Assembly: GCF_910596095.1 (NCBI RefSeq)
Contig: NC_056540.1
Location: 19,802,501-19,866,500 of the forward strand
Length of the DNA: 64,000 bases
Direction of reading: 5' to 3'
Source of the DNA: Thunnus maccoyii
Lineage: Eukaryota > Chordata > Actinopteri > Scombriformes > Scombridae
Part shown: positions 36,001-47,990 of the stretch, in pieces
Layout of the letters: the number at the start of each line of letters is the position of its first letter
How positions within the stretch are numbered: the first letter of the stretch is position 1
Translations under genes and position numbers: made by a program
Notes under the pieces: generated by a model
Databases searched by the model: none
The model's input: only the letters and a program-made list of their open reading frames with translations
Told to the model about the DNA's origin: nothing

Positions 36001-36310
36001 GGTATTGTGATCAGCACCAGATATTGAGTGATATCTGTTTATGTGACACAGCTTATATTTTGTTTTCCTGGTCTGAAATTCCACTGATTTGTAATGTAAA
36101 AATGTTAAAGGATCAGTAAATATCGAGGTGCTGAGCTGTACTTTTTCAGGGTCACTGGTCCATCTTCTTTCTCTTTTCATATGTTGGACTTTTCTTTTTA
36201 CTGCTGCTAATATATATTTTTAACTCACCTCATGTCTCTTTTTTTCTGTCTTTGTAGGTCAAAGGAACAGAGAAAAAACCACAGAGAGCAACTGCTGTCT
36301 CCTCTTGTAA
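30060..36310 (+). CDS. ubl3: Ubiquitin-like protein 3 (UBL3-type), membrane-anchored
   Basis: UBL3/MUB proteins are small ubiquitin-fold proteins attached to membranes through a prenylated C-terminal CAAX box; UBL3 is reported to act as a protein modifier in exosome sorting. Exons 30060-30086, 33955-34063, 34376-34462, 35859-35936, 36258-36310 join in compatible phases to give 117 residues, the same length as human UBL3. Signature text: HLRLILVSGKT, FSPNDSATDIAKHV, NWP..WEEE, SSPSILRLIFQGRFLHGN, TTVMHLVARETLPEPNS, GQRNREKT. The end CCLLL gives a CAAX box C-L-L-L (Leu last, geranylgeranyl type); human ends CCVIL. The ATG has purine at -3. Teleosts can have two ubl3 copies; which one this is cannot be decided here. 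It is divergent from foxo4. Confidence 0.93.
30560..30787 (+). repeat. Dispersed LINE-tail repeat
   Basis: Contains the CCATCCTGGAAGAGGGATCC and CTCTTCCTGAGGTTTCTTCC phrases of a very abundant teleost repeat. It ends TAAAATTGACTTGAC, the same tail as the L2-type fragment at 24068, which suggests related 3' ends. Located in ubl3-like intron 1. Confidence 0.65.
30855..31295 (-). repeat. TAATCGATTAAT-type dispersed repeats, mixed orientation
   Basis: A forward 3' piece (about 30855-30960, GTGTTTTTGCTTGATGAAT) precedes a reversed copy (31030-31295: TTGCTGCTTTTCTCTGTTTT, TTGTTTTATGGGAAATTGTG, ending TTAGTAGCACC). Located in ubl3-like intron 1. Confidence 0.6.
32155..32460 (-). mobile_element. Tc1/mariner-like transposon relic (probable)
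   Basis: On the + strand, TTTGGACTGAGGTCAGGTGA followed by TTTTGGCC and GTCTTTGATCCAAAGACATC resemble the reversed transposase region of fish Tc1-like elements. The frame is fully broken. Rests on remembered phrases only. Confidence 0.35.
32500..33262. repeat. Nested cluster of the same dispersed repeat in ubl3-like intron 1
   Basis: Forward piece at 32500-32665, reversed piece at 32835-33000, forward piece at 33001-33262 ending GTCAGCTCT. Between the first two is another repeat (32699-32822). Head-to-head and tail-to-tail pieces could form a long hairpin in RNA. Confidence 0.6.
32699..32822 (+). repeat. Dispersed repeat fragment (TATATAGCGCCAAATTAC type)
   Basis: TTTATATAGCGCCAAATTAC, AAAGTCATCTCAGGGCACTT, AGAGCAGGACCGAGCTCTAG and GGCGGCCATCTGCC are phrases of a common fish interspersed repeat; the middle is deleted. 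Confidence 0.55.
33955..34063 (+). CDS. ubl3: ubl3-like exon 2
   Basis: Acceptor TTGTCTTAG, donor GTATGT, ends in phase 1. Encodes the first beta hairpin and helix of the ubiquitin fold (VHLRLILVSGKT ... IAKHVFDNWPA). Confidence 0.95.
34376..34462 (+). CDS. ubl3: ubl3-like exon 3
   Basis: Acceptor GGCTCACAG, donor GTAAAA, phase 1 at both ends. Encodes GWEEERVSSPSILRLIFQGR and FLHGNVTLG, the middle of the ubiquitin fold. Confidence 0.95.
35859..35936 (+). CDS. ubl3: ubl3-like exon 4
   Basis: Acceptor GTCTAAAG, donor GTGAGG. Encodes ALKLPPGRTTVMHLVARE and TLPEPNSH, closely matching human UBL3. Confidence 0.95.
36258..36310 (+). CDS. ubl3: ubl3-like exon 5, CAAX tail and stop
   Basis: Acceptor TCTTTGTAG. 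Encodes GQRNREKTTESNCCLLL and TAA at 36308-36310. The paired Cys before the aliphatic tail is the family's lipid-anchor signature (prenylation on the second Cys, the first potentially palmitoylated). Confidence 0.95.
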
Positions 36311-36336
36311 ATTAACAAACAAACCCTTCCCACCTA

Positions 36337-36397
36337 CACACACATATGCATACACACACACAAACACATACATACATACATACATATATACACACTC
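36337..36397. repeat. (CA)/(TACA) compound microsatellite
   Basis: ACACACACA, CATACATACATACA and TATATACACAC blocks shortly after the ubl3-like stop. Confidence 0.85.
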
Positions 36398-37531
36398 TCT
36401 TCTCTCCTGCCTGTTGTCCTGTCAGCTGTGGATTTGGAGTAAATCACAGGAAGTCTGGTTGGGGCTGCCTGCTTTGGTTGAACTCTCGTCCAATCTGAGG
36501 CTTTTTTTTTTTTTTTTTGTGCCAATATATTTCCCTCCCAACCTTTTACTGTATCGGCAGAATTTATTTGAAGATCATGACATTAAACAATACCTTTGCT
36601 CCCTCGTGGACCTGTTTTCTGCTGGACAAGTTTTAAAGGCCTGTCATGTGTAGCTAAAAAGACCCAGGAGCTCTTTTGTCATTTATGGACACAGAAGTCC
36701 TACCAAGGATGTGTGGGCTTTAACCTTTCCCTACTAGTCACATTGGATGTCTCCCCAGGTCTTACTGAATGGTGTTAACCCTCTCATTGCACTTAACCAG
36801 TAAAATCAAAAGTGTTTATTGTGTTTCATCCTCATCTTCTCTTCTTCCTCCATGGATTTTTTTTTTTCGGTCAGAGGAACAGACCTCAATTTCCCACGTG
36901 GTAGAAAATGTGCCATCCTCCTCATAGACTGTTTCTCCCTCTCAGTAACTGAACCGTTATGTAACCGGTCTGTATCAGCACCAGTGGCGTCTGCGCCGTT
37001 ACCTACACCTGTTTGTTCCTGGCAGTGGACCAATAGAGAAAAGACTCTTACTAGGAAGGGTTTGCATAAAACACCTGAAGGTCCACGAGAAGCAGGAACA
37101 GACTCCCAGTGAGTTAAGATGGAGTCAGAGGGATTCGGCGGATCGCTCGAGTGCCGTCAGGTGCCGTGTTTGTTCCTCTGGCTGTGACTTTTATTGACTA
37201 GACTGTCGATGCTCCCTCGCCACAATGGGAGCCGACACGGCGGGCCAGTTAAACGCAGACAGAAGAAGCGGTTGAAGATGGGAGGTTGTCGGTGTGAGAC
37301 CTCCCTCTACTGGACACTGAGGCGAGGCAGAGGCAGGGGGAGCGCTCCCCCCGCTCAGATGAAGAGTTAAAAAGGAAATTTTGGTGGTGTTTCACCTCCT
37401 TTTCATTTGGATGCTGTCTTTACTTCTTGTTTGCCTTTTATCGTGGAATTCAGTAATATCATTAATATTGAAATTTAAATATATCAATTTTTATCTTGTG
37501 TATAGGTATTTGTTCGATTTTAGTGTGGGTG

Positions 37532-37534
<3 letters not shown>

Positions 37535-37573
<39 letters not shown>

Positions 37574-37582
37574 TGTGTGTAT
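37535..37582. repeat. (GT)n microsatellite in ubl3-like 3' UTR
   Basis: GT array with GCGC interruptions between the ubl3-like stop and its poly(A) signals. Confidence 0.9.
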
Positions 37583-37866
37583 GAGTGTATGAGTGTGTCT
37601 GAGGTTGTGTGATGCACGTGGCATACTGTATGAGAACTAGTGGGGGCATGTGGTCTTAAAAAAAAATAAAAAGGTGGTGCACTGGGAGTGTTGATGGGCT
37701 GCGGTTTCTTCAGAAACAGTCGGAAACCTTTTGATTCCTTCCATTGAGTGTCTTTTGGTTTGTGTTTTTTGTCAATCAATGTCACTGCTATGAAGTTTAG
37801 CTCAGTATGAATAAATGTAAAAACTAAAATGCAATGTGGTCTACATAAAAGCTTGTATTATAAATT

Positions 37867-37872
37867 AATAAA
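37867..37872 (+). terminator. Poly(A) signal candidate for the ubl3-like gene
   Basis: AATAAA with a T-rich downstream tract (TTTTGTCCCCTTTTTTTT) about 20 bases later; an earlier AATAAA at 37810 is an alternative. Confidence 0.5.
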
Positions 37873-37890
37873 TCTTTAAATAAGGCAACT

Positions 37891-40800
37891 TTTGTCCCCT
37901 TTTTTTTTAAATGGCAACAAATCTGTGTCCACACTACACACTACAGACGAATTTCATACACTATTTACTATATATTTACTGGCGTACATTGTTTCTGTTT
38001 TTATTGATGGCTCATTTACGTTTAGCTGCTTCAGTTTCAGTTTCCTGATATTGTGCATGTTAACTCACTGTCACACTGTCATGATTTACTGGAACACTTG
38101 AATACAACATTGTTAATGTTATTAGTAACACCTGAGCTTTTCCTACTATGACAAGTCAAAATGGCTGCTGTGAAAAAGGCAGTATGTATTTATTGTCTAT
38201 AAAATTATAAGCTTTTTAATATCAAATGTTAAAATTGTCATCAAAAATATCCTTTCTAGACATGTTTGAAGACAAAAATACCCTGATATGAATAATAATT
38301 AGTGTCTGATAAGGTTTTTCCACAAAAAAAGTCAGATAACTTCAGCTTGAAATTACATCCAATCTTCCCTCATTGGAAAAAAAAAAAGCCAAATCTATGA
38401 ATGTGCAAATATTTTTAGTTTTAAATGTTGGATACAAGATGTCTCCTGCTTCACTGTAAAGTCCGTTCTCAGTGTTTGTGCAGTGGAGGCCCCAAGTATC
38501 CACATGGCACTTCTGTAAGTTGCACACTGGACCCACAACTGGGTCCAAAATAGTTGTGAGTTGTGTCACTAATGCTCGTAGGTACAGGCCTTAAAACTCA
38601 AAACTTGAACTCAGATTTAAGGTGATCACAGAGAAACCTTCCCCCTTCAGCAGATGAATGTGAAAACAGTCTTCTAGTTTCAACTAAACACACAACAGAT
38701 AACATAAACCACATGTAGTTTGACAAAAACATTCTTTGCAAAACATTCACTGTGGAAAAAAATTTTCAGAGCCATTTTTTTTTTCAGCCTAATCTTTTAG
38801 CCTTCATCAACAGATGGAGTTCATTTGTTATAACGTGACCAACGTTTGGAGTTTTAGGAGTTTCAGAACCCTGAACTCTGTTTGAAGATCAGTAATTAAG
38901 AATTTTTTTGTTTAACTCCCGTCTCCAAGGTTTAAAATGAACCTTCAGGCTTAAACTACATGTAGTTTTATGTATTTACCTCTAGGTGTCAGTGTTCCTC
39001 TGTCAGCCATACATGTTATCATGGGCTGATGGTGTGTGTTATAAATACAAAGTGGATACAAGTGTCTACCATTTATCTTGTGTGTACTGCATTGATATAC
39101 ATATATTGATAGAAACTACAGCAGTTTATTGGAGTACATTTACAGACGATATGTTGACACAAAGATCCCCAGCATCTCTGAGAGGTTGTCAGAAGACTTT
39201 GCCATCAGCTGTAAGGGGTCATACCTTTGTGTTGACCTGATTTTCAGCAGCTCTCTTCCCGTCTGCTTCAGGAATCTGCTCCTGACGTGCAGCTGCAAAT
39301 AGTCCAGGTTTCCAGTTGACACTGGCAGTGTACCTTAGGAAAAGTGCAGTCAACCCACATCTTTTCTCAACATACAGCAATTCCAAACCTGCTATTGTGT
39401 TGAAACTATGTCTCTTCATATTTTCCATTTGCTGTTATCTGAACTGGCTTTGACTATCAGTGGGGGTTGACAGTTTAGAGGAAAATAATGTTTGAACAGG
39501 AGCGTCCAACTGACCGCAGAGGTGATCAGCAGAGTTTAAATGAGGCCTGGGGAGGTGATCTGTTGAAATTTTTGCTACTTCTGTCCGCCACATTCAGAGC
39601 TGCTGCAGGATGAATTGCTTTCTCCGGTTGACATGACTCAAAGCACGCGTGCAGCCAGTTTCTTGGGTGTGCTGCAGTCGGCTGCGGTCCAACCAACATT
39701 CACGGCTGGTTTGTCTGTCCCAGGAGGGCGGTCTGTGCTCTCGGCTGCCTGGCCTCCTCCAGGCCTGATATGGAGGGCTAAACTCCCACTTTGGCAGCAG
39801 TACGGCCTGCTGTTTAGAGTAAAAGAATAGCAAGCTCAAGTAGAAGTACTGTTGAGTTAAACAGTACCCCAGTAGGGTTACTTGTATTGAAAGCTATTCA
39901 AGTATGGTACAAAAGCTCTTATGGAGACCGATCTTTACTACTGATCACATACATTTAGATTTTCCATTTCTCAAACTTTGCTGCTTTATTTTAGAAAGTT
40001 GAATGTTTTTCTTCCAGTGTTCTTGACATTCTTTTCCTTGTGGTATGTAAATTGATTGGCAGACTCCTAAAACTTGCATGTGTGTTATGTAAAATATCAC
40101 AGTGAACATCAAGTCTGTGTTAAGTTTTTATCAAAGTTAGATTATTATTATTGTTATTATTATTATTGTTATAAGGTCATGCAATACAAACTGAAATCAG
40201 TCTGAAATTAAAGCTACATTACCAAGCAACAATAAGAAGCGGACAAAACAGTCTAACACCGAGGTCCATTTGGTAGCTGTTCAAGAGCTTTCAATCATAT
40301 CAAACGGTTCTCATGAGCACGTGGAGTTTGACCAGTTTTCATGGAATTGTAGATGTTCACATTTTTTAGTTTTAGCACTTGGAGGACTTCTCGTTCACGT
40401 TGGCTTCAAATTTGAGCTTCAGAGTTTATTCTTGATTTTGGAAACGGCAGTTGAAAAAATAATCTCATCTCCAGGTCCATTTAGTAGTTTATTTCATCTG
40501 CTGATGAGGCAGATTAGTTTATTTTAGCATAAAGGCAAAAGGCAGGCTCACCCCGCTGAAACAGGTTAGTTAGTGAGCGGATTTATTTATGTTCAAACAG
40601 AGCCAGGCTAGCAGTCGGGTCACAGAAAAGAACTGGTCAGCGTTTTAACCACTGTGCCCAACTAAATAAAAGCTTTTTATATAACTAATCTCCTCGCTCT
40701 GCCTGTGAGTGCCTGAACATTTTCTTTTTGTAGTTAAAAGAGTAACTACACCCAGTACATTTCTTATTTTATTACTCAGATAAAATAAAACAATACTGGT

Positions 40801-41930
40801 CATTTTGTCAACAGTTAAGGAGTTAAACTTTGGTTTGGTCTTTTAAAATCTTCTCAGCTCTATCTCTCTGGTTCAGCACATCTAGGGGCTGAAATAGATT
40901 GATTTTAGAAAGTAGCTGAATGCCTAAGTCAACAGGGGGTTGTGATATATGTGTTTTTTCTGTTAGGGTATTTAGTTCTCTAAATCCCTTTTTCCCTTCA
41001 CTACTTCTGAGCATTTTCCATTATCTGCCAGTTCCTCTTATATTAAAAGCAGCTGTGAACACACACAGACAAAGGAAAGCACATACAGACACGCTACTGA
41101 TACCACTGACTCTTACAGGAGCCTGAAAACAGAACAAAGGCGATCGAGACGAGCACTTTTCATTCATTATGCATGATGTTTTTGTGTGTGTGAGACTGTG
41201 TGAATCTGCGGTCACGGCACCTCGTATGTATTATCATGTGTGCATTCCTTGGAGTCTATTTGTCCACAGCAGAGGTCCTCCGATGGCCTCAAATGAAAGA
41301 GTTCAGTAGGCCAGTGTGAAAACATACACACTCATGCAGGGGTTGAATTAACCCAGCGGGGTTTTAGCAAATGAGCAGCTTTCATGCTGGCTCCAGAAGC
41401 TGCTGCTGTCTCTGTTCATCTCTAGCCCTCCTTTCTTCTCCTAATTGGAAAAACGACACTGGTTCGTGTGGCTCTTTGTTTCCACGCAGAGGGATCAAAG
41501 GAGGGAAGGCCGGGGACGTGGACTTTTGACCAGGTGTGTGTGCGTAAAGGAGGAGGAAGTCTTATAGCCTTATTGTTTCCATAACCAAGCTGTAACAGAA
41601 GCAAGGGTGGGGTCGGTTTAGCACCAGAGTTTTGCTACAGCCCCCTTTTTATATGACCGTTTATTTTACCAGATGGTCCCCTGTTCCCTATATGTGCCAC
41701 TGTAAAAGGGCCAAAGGGCTTTGACAACAATATCAGCTCTGTGCTCAAGAGAGGGAGACGGAAAGAAACATCCAGAACTCGCACACGTGATGAAGACGGA
41801 AGATCCAAATATTTCTCAACATTGCTGTGCAGCAGGGGATGGAAAATTGAGGATCTTTGCAACAAAATGTTCCACTATCAGGCTTTTGCAATGACCTCGA
41901 TAGAAGAAAAGAGGTGATTTACACTCAGTT
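37891..41930. other. No gene recognised
   Basis: Unique AT-rich sequence with a short ATT microsatellite at about 40141-40172. No spliced coding pattern seen. Confidence 0.45.
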
Positions 41931-42177
41931 GCCACTATATCAGACACACCGAGCTCAAACTAACAGCCCTGCAATAATATCATACTCTATGAAAGGTACA
42001 AGGTTCAGCTTTTGTTAAAATTACTTTCTGAAGGTGTCAGTTCAACTTAATGGTCATTTTGGAGGTGGTGGTTTGCAATTCAACAACACCACAAATTACA
42101 GCCTCCAAAATAACTGTTAAATCAACACCTGTAAAACAGGTTCAACATACATAATAAATAAACTGGCAACTGAGTGT
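41931..42177. mobile_element. Fold-back MITE (ACACTCAGTTGCCA ends)
   Basis: Ends are ACACTCAGTTGCCA and its exact reverse complement TGGCAACTGAGTGT. The arms pair through the TTTTGGAGG / CCTCCAAAA central region. 247 bp, noncoding, with TA flanks. Confidence 0.75.
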
Positions 42178-43323
42178 ATATTCTCTTTTAAACACCAAGA
42201 ACTGAGTCTCAAATGCTATTCACAGGAAGACAATATTACATGTGCTGTGTCTGAGTATAATCATTCAAAGCTTATTGTACTGTACATCCTAAAATCCAAT
42301 TAGCAGACATAAAACATATGAGAGGGACCTGGTTTTAGGGTTTATTATTAAGAAATAGCATTAACACACATTTTGAAAGGGAACTTTTGTTTAAAATGAT
42401 TAAAAACAATGAAAACATCATGTCTGAACTGTCTGAAAGGTGCAGAGATTTAGTATTGTATCCATGAAGTTGGGGGACTTACAAGAAACAGATCTAATGG
42501 GTCAAACTCCAAAAACACTGCATCCTACGTTTCCCATAATGCAACTCAACAGGGGCTGTTTCATTAAACCCTTCCAGCCCGGTAAACAATCAATCAACAT
42601 CTTTCAAACTCCACGTCTCAGGTTTGTAACACAGGGTTTCTGTTAAAAAAGTCTTAAATCCAATCTGAGATAACTCTGATGACATCATGAAGGTAATTTT
42701 CTCAAACTTGACGAACCGTCTCCAGAGCCACAGACGACATTATACAACTGTTTCCACAGACTGAAAACGACACGTAAACTGATCTTTATGTGTGAAATTG
42801 GTGGAATGTTCTTTTAATGACATGCAGTGTTGAGGTTCTGCCTGAAAGTTACATTGAAACATTTGAGCATTTACCTTTTTTACATCCAAAGACAGGAATC
42901 CTTGATTATTCTGTGTGGTAAAAAAAAAGAAATACTAATGTGGCTAACACTTTTTATGTCTGCAATCACAATCTATGAATGTTTTTATGATTATAAACTA
43001 TGTTTTTGCTCCAACAAGCCTTAATGTGATACATGGTTAAATTTATATAGGCTGCAATCATAAAAGTGCAGAAAAGCAGATTATCTTGTTCACATTATTA
43101 TAACTTTCTATTACCTTTGGTAGTATTTTAATGCACAGTGAAAACCAGAGAAGAAAACACAGTAACACTCTGTATTTGTGAGTGTTTGCAGCCCCTACGG
43201 ATGGAGATAACACTTAATTTTAGGAAACGGGTAATCGGTAAAGAATATACCATCAGCTGCAGCTGTGTCACCTGTTGCAAAAACATCCAGTGTTGTAAAC
43301 ACTCTCCACACATGTTTTCTTAT

Positions 43324-43815
43324 AGGACATTGCTGGCGACTTCTATATTTTTCTTCTTGTCAAACTGCTGGCCAAACCAGAGACAAGTTGATCTACTTAC
43401 AAGTATTGTGCGTGCATCCAAAGCCTGATATATCTTTTTCCTCCGTGCTGTAGAGCTCTGTTGTTGTCCAAAAACTATTAAAAACACATCTGTGGCGTCT
43501 GCCGTACAAGGAACTTCTCTCTTGGGACTGAAAACCTGATCACTGTTAAAATTCTTTGGAGCCATCCCGAAACAAAGTAACGTGGCCATAATCTTCTTGG
43601 TGAAGGAACATGTGGTCCACTGCAACAGTATGGCTCATTGATGAGTTTTTAATGTTTTTTGGACGACAACGGAGGTCTACGGCACAGAGGAATACAATAT
43701 ATCAGGCTTTGGATGCACACAATACTTGTAAGTAGATTAATTCATTGTTGGTTTGGCTCTGCACATGACATTTGTTGACAGTAAGATAAATGTGGAAAAT
43801 CGTCAGACATATCCT
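43324..43815. mobile_element. TTAA-type fold-back element, copy 1
   Basis: Two arms of about 165 bp (43324-43496 and 43640-43815) are inverted copies: ACAAGTATTGTGCGTGCATC in the left arm against GATGCACACAATACTTGT in the right. A roughly 145-bp loop separates them. Right flank TTAA (43816-43819), left TTAT. A second copy lies at 51503-51917. Confidence 0.75.
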
Positions 43816-43963
43816 TTAAGTCTTATCTGCTTTCCTGTTGTTCCATGCTATCTCACTTACACAACAAGCTAATTTGGCATAATTGGGGGTTTATAATTCT
43901 TAAAATAAGATGTTTAGAGGTTAGAGAATTATATTTTGGCCCAGATTATGATGATAATTATCA

Positions 43964-44093
43964 AACTCAGGGTAGCATAATGGTTAGCATAACCTCCCTG
44001 GTTTGACACTGACTTTGGAGCTTTGATACATGTCATAACTCTCTCTCTCTGTGTGTCTCTCTCTACGCAATAAAATAAGGTTTAAAAAAAACC
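43964..44093 (+). repeat. tRNA-derived SINE
   Basis: GGTAGCATAATGGTTAGCAT (A-box-like) and TGGTTTGACACTG (B-box-like) are followed by TTTGGAGCTTTGATACATGT, a CT/GT-rich tract and an AATAAAATAAGG...A-rich tail, the layout of a common teleost tRNA-SINE. Confidence 0.6.
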
Positions 44094-46547
44094 AAGTCAA
44101 AGTTCACCGCAAGCCTCAAAGTTTACAGATTACAGGAAAAGCAATTAAGTATTGAGTAATGATAAGGACCTTGTGAACTTACTACTTACTAAGTGCCAAC
44201 AGACCACTTTTAGTCATAAAATATGTGATAGTAAAACAAAGATTATTACAGTAATCTCTGCAAATACCTCACAGATGACATCAATAGGCATAAATCTTTT
44301 ACAGTAACGTTTTTTATGTGATTTCCTGGCTCAGGAAACTGTGTCCTCATTGTTTAGCTGGGACAAGTGGTCACTTCAGGGTACTGGCTTCTGACCAAAC
44401 TTTCTTCCTCTAGTTTAAGTTAGAATGAAAAGCACAAAATAAACTATGAAGGGAAAACATACTAAAGTAATTATGCGCAGAGCTGAAGCCAAAATGTGGT
44501 GAATGCAGCCCATAAAAACGTGTCAGAGTTATTCAGACTCACTCGTTACACACTCCCTCCCACTGATTACAGACCTGTTTTGTTTGTGTTACCTGTGATG
44601 ACATAGCAACTTGGATCTGCTTGATTCTTATGATAGCGATCAATCAGTTTCCCCGCTGCTCAGAAAATGCTGGAGGCCTCAACTTGTTCACCTCATGTGT
44701 TGATTAATGTAACTCCACATTCGTTTCTATTTTGGCAACTATGAAAATTGATCATTAACTGACTCATTTTATCTACACGTGACCGCTGCTTTTCTTTTTT
44801 TATCTCTGTTTACGTTCAGGATGAAGATCTGCAATTTATGTTCAGGTGTCTCCGATTTCTCCATTTTCACGCTTCGACACCCGCTCTGATCGTCCTCCAG
44901 ACATCACTGAAGTGGATAAATTTCCTGATCTCCGGATCTAGTCGTTGAATTATTTCACGTGTTCACATTGTGTGTGATTATTGCTCAGTGACACCAAATG
45001 CTGACCCATAAGGACTATGTGCTGATACTGTACGTCTGAGAAGAATGTAGACAAGTTTTCTCCCTTCAGATTTTATTTTTCTAACTTTTAAGACTCTGTT
45101 TTCTCTCTTAAATACACATTCAGACACAGTGTCGTTCCAAACTGCTGACATTAGTTTTTAAAGTGTTTTTGAGTGCTAGAAACCCTCCTCTTCCCCACTC
45201 TGCGAGCCATCAACTGTTTGGATCTGTTTCTGCGGTATCTGCAAATACTGCTGCTCTTTTCACTTTTATAGGCGCCCTTCATTGGACTTGTTGCTGTGTG
45301 TATGTTGTTCATTAAGACATCAAAATGCTTTACAGTTCATTGCTCTTTTCACTGCCTGTTGGAGCCGGAGCTGTAATTCCAGTTAGTGAGGGATCAGATG
45401 GAGGTCACCGCTGGCCTGTGGGGGTTGCAGCGCACCACAAGTCCACCGAGCCTCTCCGGACTACATTACAGCTTTTATCCTCACTAATGGGATCTCTTGG
45501 TGGGGAATCCCAAGGGTGATGGGGATTAAGATACCTGGACTCGCTCCCACGCGCCGTTTACCATGTGGGGCACAGAAAATATGTTGCACATGCTGCAGCA
45601 ACATTTACAACTCTAGATGTAAAGAGAAACCATAAACAGCGCTTAGAGGCTGATTAATATGCGTTCACACCCAGTCTCTCTCACCCTCTCTATGCACACT
45701 TGCAGCATTTCTGCCTCTCTATGCCTTGACCCAGTTGAATCTGACAGCCTGTGCAACTCAATGAGAGAGTATCAGATGATGGGGAGCTGGGAGCTGCTCA
45801 GGCTGGAGAGACAACACTGAATGTTAACTTCTGCCCTGCTTGACTTGAGTTGACATTGTTGGACATGTTTTGGAGTTTCCCAGCGTTACAGCCAAAGTAG
45901 AAGAGAGAGGAGAGAGTGAGAAAACCTTCACTTGGAGGATGAATAAAGAATTGTGGGTGGAATAAGTCCCACGTCTCTTTGTGTAGGCTGTACAAAGAGA
46001 GGAGTGAGAAAAAGCTGTGAGGGAGGAGAAAATCAGTTTTTTGTCAAGATTTTGTAATGCACAAGACAGTGTGGGCTTTCAAATATGTCCTCTTAGCTGG
46101 TCTTCTGTATTTTTAACCTTTATCATACTTTGTCACTGCAGTGCTAAACTGAGTGTTTGTGTGAGTCATGACTTAGCGCTCTGTGCCTCAGCATGAGCTC
46201 CATCTGTCTGTCACATGGGCGATGCTTTAAAAGACACAGTGCAGCTCAGTAACCAGAGGCCGCATGAAATGAACTCCATCTCTGCTGCTCTCACGCCTTC
46301 AACTTGTTTTTCTTGTTTATTTCCATCAGGCTGTTTGATCCTCGTGTGCCATGAGGAAGTTGTTTTTTAATGTTTCTCTGTGATGATGACAACTTAAACC
46401 ACCAGATGTGATAATGTGGTTAGAAGTAATGGTTATTTGGATTCCTGGTCGTGTGCAGTATGGAGTAGTGGTGATTTTCCATCACACGGTTCCTATATTG
46501 TCTAATTTACCCACTCAACTTTTTAAGAAGGTGTGCATGAATAAACG
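44094..46547. other. No gene recognised
   Basis: Unique sequence. 45180-45680 is less AT-rich, with no repeat signature and no coding support; candidate conserved noncoding block. Confidence 0.4.
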
Positions 46548-47377
46548 GTGCCCAACAAAATGGCGTCTAGAACCAGCAAAACCTCAAGAAAACTCAAACA
46601 ATCTGATGCACTGCTGGATAGCATTGAGAACACTACCTTGGCTAACATGCTAGCAGAGTTGCAGGTGGACCTGCTGACTGGCCCAGACTTACTAGCTGTC
46701 AGATTTGAAAATAAACTTGCAGCGATCGATTTAAAACTGGACAGAATAAAGACCATGGTGACCAACCATGAGCAGCGCATCTCTGACCTGGAATCTGGAA
46801 TGAACCAGCTGCAGACCTTACAGTCAACGCTAACCACTTAAGCCAACGACAATGCCAGGCCTAGAGGGAAGAAGTAGATGGTGTAACCTTCGTCTAAAAA
46901 GGAGCACCTGAAGCAGTTGAGGGCACCCAACCAACATTGTTCCCAGAACTCCTGGTCGACATATTGGGGAAAGACGTGCTCACATCCTCACCGGAGCTCG
47001 ATAGGGCTCATTGTGCATTCAGGCCCAAGCCAAGTCTGGGAGAGAAGCCCAGAATTGTGGTTATGCGCTTCCACAAGTTCCAGACAAAGGACCTGGTAAT
47101 CTGTGCTGCCTGAAGGATGCCAGGCAAACTCAAGTACAAGGACAATCCGGTCTACATATATGAAGATTACTGCCCTGAAGAGATGGAGCAGCATGCTGAG
47201 TTCAAGGAGATTATGCACCCACTATTCATTCACAATCTCAAGACTTCACTGTTGTACCCGGCGTGGTTGTTCATCACAACAGAAAATGGACATAGAAAGT
47301 GTCTTTCATTGATGAAACAAGCCCATCAGTTCTTGCCTACATACCAGAATCTTAACACCCAGACAACTGAGGACTAA
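46548..47377 (+). pseudogene. L1-type ORF1 remnant
   Basis: First segment (46548-46841) has a Ser/Lys-rich start and a heptad-like coiled coil ending HEQRISDLESGMNQL, as in L1 ORF1p. Stops near 46840-46880 interrupt it. The RRM-type domain follows in shifted frames (RAHCAFRPKPS, RIVVMRFHKFQTKDLV, YEDYCPEEMEQ) and ends at a stop near 47375. These phrases are typical of fish L1-clade ORF1 proteins. Confidence 0.75.
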
Positions 47378-47990
47378 TCAAAGAACAGCAGTCGCCCACC
47401 CAGGATATGTTGACTAGTAACATGTTACTAGTGGTAATTGAGCTAATGCTTTGCTAGCTCATGTGTCCTCATATGGACTTTATGTGTGGACTTTATGTGA
47501 CGGTTTTAATATAAAAGTGAGAGTGGACATACACAAACACTGATAACTGTGAGGGATTAAACATGACAGTGCCTTATTGGATTCATTTTGCTTGATTTTT
47601 GGAGAGGGGGGGATGTTATGTTTCTCTCTTAATCCACTTAAAATAGTAAAAATATGTTTATGATGGGCTAGCAGTGTGCTTGTTGGCCCTACCTACAATT
47701 CCAATTAAGGTATGTTTTGAATTATTTTGTCTATTTCATGCAGTTCTAGTGTTCGTAGTGTTCTGGCAGCTTTGCTCCTTGTTTGTAGCTGCTTACCGTT
47801 TCAACACCCAGGAGTTTGTTTGGTTTGTGGGTGTTTGGTTTTTGAGACACCTTTCTTTTTTGGTCAATACATGTTCGTTTCTCTCTAATCTTCCCAGGAT
47901 CTCCTTCATCCCTCTTTCATTTTCCTTGTTTTTCTTTCTCCGCCACTCAGATCTTGTTTTATATAATGCAAGTGACACAGAGCCAAATGT

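Larger units (their letters stand above)
36311..37890 (+). other. ubl3: ubl3-like 3' UTR (probable)
   Basis: Noncoding sequence after the stop. Contains a CA/TACA microsatellite at about 36340-36395, a T-run at 36501-36519 and a GT microsatellite at about 37535-37580. Poly(A) signals AATAAA at 37810-37815 and 37867-37872; the second is followed by a T-rich tract, making about 37.89 kb the likely end. Confidence 0.55.

Noticed and set aside
43964-44093. Functional tRNA gene
   Set aside because: No cloverleaf; followed by SINE body and A-rich tail.
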